A stretch of DNA of 11,050 nt. Origin: Hyphomicrobiales bacterium. Its GTDB lineage: Bacteria > Pseudomonadota > Alphaproteobacteria > Rhizobiales > JAJFHB01. This document shows positions 1 to 5,484 of the stretch, piece after piece. The notes below the pieces were generated by a model. That model saw only the letters and a program-made list of their open reading frames with translations. It was not told the origin of the DNA and did no database searches. Location of the stretch: the NCBI GenBank assembly GCA_021775795.1, contig JAJFHB010000158.1:1-11050 (forward strand), written 5' to 3'. The translations under genes were made by a program, and so were the position numbers. Each line of letters begins with the position of its first letter. Positions within the stretch are counted from its first letter, which is position 1.

Positions 1-1224
1 TTGCGGCTGGTAGTGGATCGCCTCGTCAACCTTCGCATTGCTCCCCGAACGATATGCACCGAGCCGAATAAGCTCCTCCATATCATCATACGTTGATAAC
101 AGTTGACGAGCCCGTACCACGTCCGGATATGTGTCAACATCGACACACTTGGGCATTGTACGGGAGATTGATTTAAGAATGTTAATGGCCGGAAAACGAC
201 CGCGTTCTGCGATTGCGCGTTCCATCACAACGTGTCCATCGAGAATACCGCGCACGGCATCCGATACCGGTTCATTGTGATCATCGCCTTCAACCAGCAC
301 TGTGAAAAGACCGGTTATTGATCCCTGTCCAGCGCCCGGGCCCGCCCGTTCCAGGAGCTTTGGCAGCTCACTGAACACTGTGGGTGTGTATCCCTTGCTG
401 GTTGGCGGCTCACCACCGGAAAGGCCGATGTCACGCTGCGCCATTGCAAATCGCGTAATACTGTCCATCAGACACAGGACGTCTTTTCCCAGATCACGAA
501 AATATTCAGCCAGCGACATTGTCAGATATGCAGCCTGACGCCGCATCAGCGCTGATTCATCGGATGTGGAAACCACAACGATGCTCCGCTGCAGGCCAAC
601 CTCCGCCAGGTCATCCTGGATAAATTCCTGTACTTCGCGGCCCCGTTCGCCAATAAGCCCGATAATCGATACATCGCTGGCGGCATTTCGCGCCAGCATG
701 GAAAACAGAACTGACTTGCCAACACCTGAGCCCGCAAAAATACCAAGGCGCTGGCCTTTGCAGCAGGTCACGAACGTATTCAACGACCGCACCCCCAGAT
801 CGATAGGGTCCCCGACCCGTTGGCGGCAGTGTGCCGGAGGCGGCGAGTTGTGCAGTCCATATGAAGACGCACCGCTTGGGAGCGGTCCTTTGCCATCAAT
901 AGGCTCGCCCAACGCGTTAACAACCCTTCCGAGCCAGCCTTCTGAAGGCTGCACGCGCATTTCGGATTGTTCAATATGCGCCTTACAGCCCATATGAACG
1001 CCCTCAAGGCTTGAAAACGGCATGCAAAGCGCCCGGTCACCGCGAAATCCCACCACTTCACATATGACGGGACGGTCGTCGCGGCCGCTAATGGTGACGC
1101 GCGAACCAATACCCATGACCTGCATGGGCCCCGCCACTTCCACCAAAAGCCCGCGAACGCTGACGACGCGGCCGTAATAAGTAACGGCCGAAAGCGCTTC
1201 GATGTCGTTAATTAGGGTTTTCAC
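1..1224 (-). CDS. fliI: Flagellar protein export ATPase FliI (3' end outside the window)
   Basis: ATPase of the flagellar type III export apparatus. It acts at the cytoplasmic face of the basal body to help unfold and deliver export substrates, and is a homologue of the F1-ATPase beta subunit. The reading frame is open from position 1224 to the window edge (408 codons). Family members are about 440 residues, so roughly 30 C-terminal residues are missing. Visible motifs, numbered from the GTG start, are Walker A GSGVGKS (165-171), GERGREV (192-198), Walker B VLCLMD (249-254) and the export-ATPase signature [20 protein letters not shown] (267-286). I chose GTG at 1224 because GAGGAG lies 8 bases upstream and the protein then begins VKTLINDIE, as usual for FliI. 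An in-frame ATG at 1254 would add 10 residues behind a weaker, closer purine stretch. The gene is divergent from ctrA and shares its intergenic region, which carries CtrA-like and GANTC motifs. Confidence 0.96.
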   Translation of the reverse strand, partial: MKTLINDIEALSAVTYYGRVVSVRGLLVEVAGPMQVMGIGSRVTISGRDDRPVICEVVGFRGDRALCMPFSSLEGVHMGCKAHIEQSEMRVQPSEGWLGRVVNALGEPIDGKGPLPSGASSYGLHNSPPPAHCRQRVGDPIDLGVRSLNTFVTCCKGQRLGIFAGSGVGKSVLFSMLARNAASDVSIIGLIGERGREVQEFIQDDLAEVGLQRSIVVVSTSDESALMRRQAAYLTMSLAEYFRDLGKDVLCLMDSITRFAMAQRDIGLSGGEPPTSKGYTPTVFSELPKLLERAGPGAGQGSITGLFTVLVEGDDHNEPVSDAVRGILDGHVVMERAIAERGRFPAINILKSISRTMPKCVDVDTYPDVVRARQLLSTYDDMEELIRLGAYRSGSNAKVDEAIHYQPQ

Positions 1225-1275
1225 CCTGGCATCTCCTCGCTGATTGCCTGCCATGAGGCCTTCCCATGGCTGACA

Positions 1276-1280
1276 GAATC
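1276..1280. promoter_or_regulatory. GANTC (CcrM-type) site near the fliI start
   Basis: GAATC lies 22 bases upstream of the proposed ATG alternative of fliI and 52 upstream of the GTG start. GANTC is the target of the cell-cycle DNA methyltransferase CcrM in alphaproteobacteria. Such sites also occur in the coding parts of this window, so one copy alone proves nothing; its place in a promoter region is what makes it worth recording. Confidence 0.4.
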
Positions 1281-1313
1281 ACCTACTCAGTAAGGTATAA
1301 TGCCTGAGATGCT

Positions 1314-1329
1314 TTAAGGCTCGGTAAAC
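1314..1329. promoter_or_regulatory. CtrA-like motif, fliI-proximal
   Basis: The bases read TTAA-N7-TAAAC, one mismatch from the CtrA consensus TTAA-N7-TTAAC. Because the motif is nearly palindromic it can also be read leftward as TTTA-N7-TTAA. It lies about 90 bases upstream of the fliI start, where it could regulate fliI or both divergent genes. Binding is inferred from the motif only. Confidence 0.4.
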
Positions 1330-1380
1330 CTTGTTCAGTCTGTTTGATTACCGCCTGTGATTTTCGTCGCAGCAAAGAGG

Positions 1381-1385
1381 GATTC
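1381..1385. promoter_or_regulatory. GANTC (CcrM-type) site in the ctrA upstream region
   Basis: GATTC in the middle of the fliI/ctrA intergenic region, about 70 bases upstream of the paired CtrA-like motifs. In Caulobacter a GANTC site in a ctrA promoter makes transcription depend on hemimethylation after fork passage. The same role here is possible but is not shown by the sequence. Confidence 0.4.
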
Positions 1386-1452
1386 GGTCTCACAATGCTC
1401 ATTCCGCTTTTATCGCGGATGCATACGTCAAACCGAGATCATGGTTCGTTTG

Positions 1453-1487
1453 ATAACCGATGGTTAACCCTTTTAGGCGAACTTAAC
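1453..1487 (+). promoter_or_regulatory. Two adjacent CtrA-like boxes upstream of ctrA
   Basis: Two 16-base motifs lie in the same orientation, 3 bases apart. Box one (1453-1468) reads ATAA-N7-TTAAC and box two (1472-1487) reads TTTA-N7-TTAAC. Each differs at one position from TTAA-N7-TTAAC, and both keep the strong TTAAC half. They lie 82-116 bases upstream of the ctrA ATG, a suitable place for autoregulation of ctrA, which is known in Caulobacter and Brucella. Whether they activate or repress cannot be told without a mapped transcription start. Confidence 0.6.
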
Positions 1488-1561
1488 ACTTCCAGTAGGT
1501 GCCCATGCGTCCGGCGTCTAGTTCAGCCGGCATGTCAGCCCAGAAGGGCGATGTAAGAGGG

Positions 1562-1566
1562 GATTC
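1562..1566. promoter_or_regulatory. GANTC site between the ribosome binding site and ATG of ctrA
   Basis: GATTC begins on the last G of the GAGGGG ribosome binding site and ends two bases before the ctrA ATG at 1569. That is an unusually close position for a CcrM methylation target. It may be chance, or it may place hemimethylation-sensitive DNA at the very start of the gene. Confidence 0.45.
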
Positions 1567-1568
1567 GA

Positions 1569-2276
1569 ATGAGAGTTCTTTTGATCGAGGACGATAGTGC
1601 CACAGCTCAGAGCATCGAGTTGATGCTCAAGTCCGAAGGTTTTAACGTTTATACTACGGATCTGGGTGAAGAAGGCGTCGACCTCGGCAAATTGTACGAC
1701 TACGACATCATTCTGCTAGATCTGAACCTGCCCGATATGAGCGGGTATGAAGTTCTGAAAACATTGCGCGTCAGTAAGGTGAACACACCGATACTGATAC
1801 TCTCGGGCCTTGCAGGCATCGAGAACAAGGTTCGCGGACTCGGCTTTGGTGCCGACGATTATATGACCAAGCCCTTCCATAAGGATGAGCTGGTTGCCCG
1901 TATTCATGCCATTGTGCGACGCTCCAAAGGGCATTCACAATCGGTCATTGCAACAGGCGACCTGAAGGTCAATCTCGACACCAAGACTGTGGAAGTTAAC
2001 AACCAGCGTGTGCATCTGACGGGCAAAGAATATCAAATGCTCGAGCTGCTTTCGCTGCGCAAAGGCACCACACTTACGAAAGAGATGTTTCTCAACCATC
2101 TCTACGGCGGTATGGACGAGCCCGAGCTGAAGATTATTGACGTCTTCATCTGCAAACTGCGCAAGAAACTTGCAGCTGCGACCGATGGAAATCATTACAT
2201 CGAAACAGTCTGGGGCCGCGGCTACGTGCTGCGCGACCCGATAGAAGATGGCGAGGAGTTGCGAGAGTCTGCTTAA
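1569..2276 (+). CDS. ctrA: Cell-cycle response regulator CtrA
   Basis: OmpR-family DNA-binding response regulator of 235 residues and master regulator of the alphaproteobacterial cell cycle. It is phosphorylated through CckA and ChpT, and it controls flagellar, chemotaxis, division and replication genes by binding TTAA-N7-TTAA sequences. The N-terminal receiver (about 1-120) has the acidic pocket E7-D8-D9, the phosphoacceptor D51 within LLDLNLPD, and the KPF motif with its lysine. The C-terminal winged helix (about 125-225) includes [13 protein letters not shown] and ends in [13 protein letters not shown], as in CtrA orthologues. The start is set by GAGGGG 6 bases upstream and by the canonical MRVLLIEDD. 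The last two residues are Ser-Ala. Caulobacter CtrA ends in Ala-Ala, which serves as a ClpXP degradation signal, so proteolytic control may differ slightly. A strong terminator follows 25 bases after the stop codon. Confidence 0.97.
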   Translation: MRVLLIEDDSATAQSIELMLKSEGFNVYTTDLGEEGVDLGKLYDYDIILLDLNLPDMSGYEVLKTLRVSKVNTPILILSGLAGIENKVRGLGFGADDYMTKPFHKDELVARIHAIVRRSKGHSQSVIATGDLKVNLDTKTVEVNNQRVHLTGKEYQMLELLSLRKGTTLTKEMFLNHLYGGMDEPELKIIDVFICKLRKKLAAATDGNHYIETVWGRGYVLRDPIEDGEELRESA

Positions 2277-2300
2277 GGCCTCGCACCCGACACAAACACA

Positions 2301-2330
2301 AAGGGCCCCGCAAAAGCGGGGCCCTTTTTT
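2301..2330 (+). terminator. Rho-independent terminator of ctrA
   Basis: A perfect 11-bp GC-rich stem (2301-2311 with 2316-2326) closes an AAAA loop and runs into a tract of T to 2330. It lies 24 bases after the ctrA stop codon. The opposite strand is less T-rich after the stem, but the hairpin may still help stop the convergent che transcript, whose last gene ends at 2398. Confidence 0.93.
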
Positions 2331-2397
2331 AATGTGCGGACGCCAAACAACTTTAGTCTTGGCACAGAAACCGTTTTCCGTTTGGGAGAATTCGTGT

Positions 2398-3264
2398 CTA
2401 GCCGGCGCGAGCCGCTAGCGGCGTGATTACACTGCGCGCCGAGCGATCAGCCTGGGTTGGCCGGTAAAGAGATCTCGTGCCCGGCACCTGTTCAAAAGCA
2501 TCGGTAATACCCAGAACGGTTTCCGCTGCACCAAGGAGCAGATATCCATCTGGCGCGAGCTGCGAGACCATACGTTCAAGAATTTGCTTTTTGGTCGGTT
2601 GATCGAAATAGATCAGGACGTTTCGGCAATAGATAATGTCGAACCTGCCGAGGTGTGAAAAGGGTTGCAGCAGGTTCAGCGAACGATACTGAACCATGGC
2701 GCGCAAAGCCGCATCGATCTGCCACATATCCCCAATCTGGCTGAAATATTTCACCAGCATGGCGATCGGCATTCCGCGCTGAACTTCGAACTGGCTGTAC
2801 ATGCCGACCTTGGCTTTTTCGAGAACTTCCTCGCTAAGGTCTGTGCCAACAACATCAACTTTCCAGCCAATGAGCTTGTCAGCCATCTCTTTGAGATACA
2901 TCGAAAGAGAATAGGGTTCCTGACCGGTTGAACAGGCGGCACACCAGATACGCAGATTCCGTTGCGGACGCCGTGCCTCGATAAGCGCCGGCATTATCTG
3001 TTCGCGGAACAGATCGAAAGGTGTCTTGTCGCGGAAGAAGAACGATTCATTCGTCGTCATCGCCTCCGTGACGCGAACACGCAGTTCTTCACTTCCAGGC
3101 TTCCGCAGAGCTGCAATCAGGCCTTCGAGACCTGCAAGTCCCTTTTCTCTGGCGATCGGCAAAAGCCGGCTTTCGAGGAGATACTCCTTGCCCGGTGCGA
3201 GCACCAGACCAGAGCGGTCCTTGAGCAGCGTGCCCATGAATTCATAATCCGTAGCCAACATCAC
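2398..3264 (-). CDS. cheR: Chemotaxis protein methyltransferase CheR
   Basis: S-adenosylmethionine-dependent methyltransferase that methylates glutamates in chemoreceptor signalling domains, opposing CheB in adaptation. The protein has 288 residues, typical of the family. The N-terminal helical part ends with TTNESFFFRD (70-79). The SAM-binding fold contains IWCAACSTGQEPYS (106-119), VVGTDLS (138-144) and FDIIYCRNVLIYFD (208-221). It is the last gene of the che block. The start region reads GTGATG: the GTG at 3264 overlaps the cheB stop by 4 bases and the ATG at 3261 by one base. AAAGGGA lies just upstream and fits either start, so they differ by one residue and the choice is not decided. Translational coupling to cheB is likely. 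Confidence 0.96.
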   Translation of the reverse strand: MMLATDYEFMGTLLKDRSGLVLAPGKEYLLESRLLPIAREKGLAGLEGLIAALRKPGSEELRVRVTEAMTTNESFFFRDKTPFDLFREQIMPALIEARRPQRNLRIWCAACSTGQEPYSLSMYLKEMADKLIGWKVDVVGTDLSEEVLEKAKVGMYSQFEVQRGMPIAMLVKYFSQIGDMWQIDAALRAMVQYRSLNLLQPFSHLGRFDIIYCRNVLIYFDQPTKKQILERMVSQLAPDGYLLLGAAETVLGITDAFEQVPGTRSLYRPTQADRSARSVITPLAARAG

Positions 3265-4460
3265 GGTTGTCCCTTTAACGCGCGAGCAATGCGTGGACCA
3301 ATATCCTTAAGCGGCAGGACATCACAGCAAACGCCGGCATTTGCCGCAGCTCCGGGCATACCCCAGACCACGCTTGTCTCTTCGTCCTGAGCGATGACAT
3401 TGCCACCAGCATCCGCAATGGCACGAGCACCTTCTCTGCCGTCGGCCCCCATACCCGTCAGCACCGTGGCCAACACCGCCCGTCCAAAATGTTCAACGAC
3501 GGATTCAAACATCGGATCCACTGCAGGCTTGCAGAAGTTCACGGCCGGACCATCATCAAGCAGCGCACAAATATCAGCGCCGTTTTTCCCTATGCGCAAA
3601 TGTTTGCCACCTGGTGCAACGTAAATGTGTCCAGGCTTGAGAACTTCGTTGTGTTTGGCTTCGGCACACGGACGTCCACAGGCGTTCATAATGTGACCGG
3701 CCAGGATCGAGGTAAATGTCGGAGGCATGTGCTGCGTGATAACCACTGGCACGCCATCAATCGCCGGTGCAATCGACTTGGTAAGCTCGAGCAAGGCCTG
3801 CGGGCCACCGGTAGAACTCCCGATCACCAGTATCTTCGGCACAGAACGAGTGTATTGCCGGAGCGTAAAGTCTGCAGACACCTTGGCAGCCGGTGCCGGG
3901 ACAGGCGCTCTCGCAACCGCACCAGGCGCGGTGTTCGGTGAAGATACGGGGGCAATCACTCTGGCACGGGCGGCAGGTCGCGTCCGGGCGGACGCGCCCA
4001 ATGCACGAACTTTTTCCAGCAACTCTCTTTGAAAATCACCAGACGTCGTGACACCGCTATTGGTTTCTGGTTTGGCAACATAATCCGCCGCCCCCAGAGC
4101 CAACGCCTTAAGGCTGATTTCAGCGTTTCGGAGCGTCAGAGTAGAAGCCATAATGACTCTGCAGTCCGGCTTGATCTTGAGGAGTTGTGGTAGTGCGGTC
4201 ATGCCGTCCATTTCCGGCATCTCTATATCGAGAACCACAACGTCCGGCATGCTGCGCGGCATTTCTGCTACCGCGAGAGCACCGTTGCGTTGTGTTGACA
4301 GCACTTCAATTTCTGAATCGGCATTCAGCCAGCGGGAAACCAGACCACGAACCACCACGGAATCGTCGACCACCATCACCCTGATTGGATTTACCTCGGC
4401 GTCCTGAACAGGCGTAGCCGCAGCTTGTAAGTTGGCACTCATCGGCAATACGAATCCCAT
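3261..4460 (-). CDS. cheB: Chemotaxis response regulator / protein-glutamate methylesterase CheB
   Basis: Phosphorylation-activated enzyme that removes methyl groups from receptors and deamidates receptor glutamines. It has 399 residues. The receiver domain (about 26-145) has D32-D33 and the phosphoacceptor D78 in VVLDIEMPEMDG. An Ala/Pro-rich linker (about 156-195) leads to the methylesterase domain (about 208-395). The catalytic triad is visible: S216 in GSSTGGP, H244 in TQHMPP and D340 in TGMGADG. The start is uncertain. The ATG at 4460 and the ATG at 4442 (beginning MSANLQ) both lack a clear ribosome binding site, and the first 20 residues are not conserved in type. A GANTC site overlaps the first codons (4452-4456). 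The 101-base gap to cheY upstream shows no distinct signal. CheA would phosphorylate it. Confidence 0.97.
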   Translation of the reverse strand: MGFVLPMSANLQAAATPVQDAEVNPIRVMVVDDSVVVRGLVSRWLNADSEIEVLSTQRNGALAVAEMPRSMPDVVVLDIEMPEMDGMTALPQLLKIKPDCRVIMASTLTLRNAEISLKALALGAADYVAKPETNSGVTTSGDFQRELLEKVRALGASARTRPAARARVIAPVSSPNTAPGAVARAPVPAPAAKVSADFTLRQYTRSVPKILVIGSSTGGPQALLELTKSIAPAIDGVPVVITQHMPPTFTSILAGHIMNACGRPCAEAKHNEVLKPGHIYVAPGGKHLRIGKNGADICALLDDGPAVNFCKPAVDPMFESVVEHFGRAVLATVLTGMGADGREGARAIADAGGNVIAQDEETSVVWGMPGAAANAGVCCDVLPLKDIGPRIARALKGQP

Positions 4461-4561
4461 TTAGTCTTATCATCACCAGCCACCCAAGACCCAGTATCGG
4501 TCGGTATTTGGAGATGCTTTTATGCGTGCCGCAAGAGGCGCCCACACCGGCGAAACCAAGG

Positions 4562-4927
4562 TCAGAGCAATCCCGCTTGCTGAAACTTCGCTTCAATAAT
4601 GTCGCGATCAAAGGGCTTCATGATGTATTCATCCGCCCCCGCCTGGATCGCACGGGTAATGTGAGGAACATCGTTTTCTGTGGTGCAGAACACCACCACC
4701 GGCCGATCACCGCCGATTTCGCCGCGCAGTGCCGTCAGAAACTCAATTCCATCCATCACTGGCATGTTCCAGTCCAGCAGTATCGCATCTGGCATAGAGA
4801 CTTTGCAGTGATGCAATGCCTGCATTCCATCAGCAGCTTCCGCTGTATCGAACTTCATGTCTTCCAGAATGCGCCGCGCCAATTTGCGGATTGTCGCACT
4901 GTCATCAACTACCAGACATTGTGTCAT
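4562..4927 (-). CDS. cheY: Single-domain chemotaxis response regulator CheY
   Basis: A 121-residue stand-alone receiver, expected to be phosphorylated by CheA and to bind the flagellar switch. Key residues are D8 and D9 (acidic pocket), D52 in ILLDWNMPVMDG (phosphoacceptor), T82 or T83 before E84, and K104 in MKPF. I chose the ATG at 4927 because the receiver fold begins at once (MTQCLVVDD) and AGGTGA lies 4 bases upstream. The ATG at 4960 would add 11 residues that do not resemble the family. It is the only free-standing CheY in the window; the extra receiver on CheA is the other candidate phosphate acceptor. Confidence 0.95.
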   Translation of the reverse strand: MTQCLVVDDSATIRKLARRILEDMKFDTAEAADGMQALHHCKVSMPDAILLDWNMPVMDGIEFLTALRGEIGGDRPVVVFCTTENDVPHITRAIQAGADEYIMKPFDRDIIEAKFQQAGLL

Positions 4928-4998
4928 TTCTTCACCTGAGGGTTGTATCCGAACACACATTCAAACCGTTAGACCGGAATGCTTCCGCTTCTCTTCTG

Positions 4999-5484
4999 TT
5001 AGGCGGCTTCCTTTTGAAGCGCTGGCCCGAGGAGCAAAACACGCGCAACGTCCAGAACGACCATCAACTCACCTTCGAGCTGATAAACGCCGGCTGATAC
5101 GGCACTCCAGTTGGGATTGAGATTTGTCGGGTTGGGTTCAAGCTTGTTAATCGGCAGGCGCAAAACCTCACCGACGCGGTCAATGAGCAACCCGTAGGAT
5201 TCGCCCTTGTACTCTGTGCCAACCGCCATGGGCATCTCACCATCGAGGCGAGGCGCCATATGCAAGCGCTTCCGCATATCTATTGCGGTTACAATGCGGC
5301 CACGAAGATTCAGTATCCCTGCAATCTCTCCGATTGACAAAGGTACCTGGGTTATTCCCTGCGGAGAGAACACATCCTCAACTTTCAGAATTGGCAACCC
5401 GAAAAGCTGTTCTCCAATCCTTACAGTAATGTACTCGACCGTTTCGCCATTTTGGCCGCCATCTAACTGGTCTATGTCGCTCAT
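4999..5484 (-). CDS. cheW: Chemotaxis coupling protein CheW
   Basis: Adaptor that links chemoreceptors to CheA in the signalling array. It has 161 residues and is a single CheW domain covering about 16-155. Family features include YITVRIGEQLFGLPILKVEDV, the NLRGRIVTAIDMRKRL segment and GLLIDRVGEVLRL. The ATG overlaps the cheA stop codon (ATGA, 4 bases), and GGGAG within the end of cheA lies 7 bases upstream, so translation is probably coupled to cheA. A 71-base gap separates it from cheY. The short acidic N-terminal tail and the C-terminal tail are ordinary. Confidence 0.97.
   Translation of the reverse strand: MSDIDQLDGGQNGETVEYITVRIGEQLFGLPILKVEDVFSPQGITQVPLSIGEIAGILNLRGRIVTAIDMRKRLHMAPRLDGEMPMAVGTEYKGESYGLLIDRVGEVLRLPINKLEPNPTNLNPNWSAVSAGVYQLEGELMVVLDVARVLLLGPALQKEAA

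Larger units (their letters stand above)
1225..1568. promoter_or_regulatory. Divergent fliI/ctrA intergenic control region
   Basis: This 344-base stretch has no convincing gene; a 70-codon plus-strand frame inside it has no recognisable protein features. It must hold the promoters of fliI (leftward) and ctrA (rightward). Three CtrA-like motifs (1314-1329, 1453-1468, 1472-1487) and three GANTC motifs (1276-1280, 1381-1385, 1562-1566) are visible. A TATAAT lies on the plus strand at 1296-1301, but without a well-spaced -35 partner. The ctrA ribosome binding site GAGGGG is at 1557-1562, 6 bases before the ATG. Known precedent: Caulobacter ctrA is autoregulated by CtrA and is sensitive to GANTC methylation. 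Its operation here is inferred. Confidence 0.7.

Noticed and set aside
1286..1308. CTCAG/CTGAG inverted repeat around a TATAAT in the fliI upstream region
   Set aside because: Five-base arms are expected by chance, and the TATAAT has no well-spaced -35 element.
1344..1556. 70-codon plus-strand frame between fliI and ctrA
   Set aside because: It has no recognisable protein features, covers the CtrA-like motifs and lacks a ribosome binding site. It is best read as chance in a promoter region.
4928..4960. Extended 132-residue version of CheY starting at 4960
   Set aside because: The extra 11 residues precede the receiver fold, and the ATG at 4927 has a good ribosome binding site.
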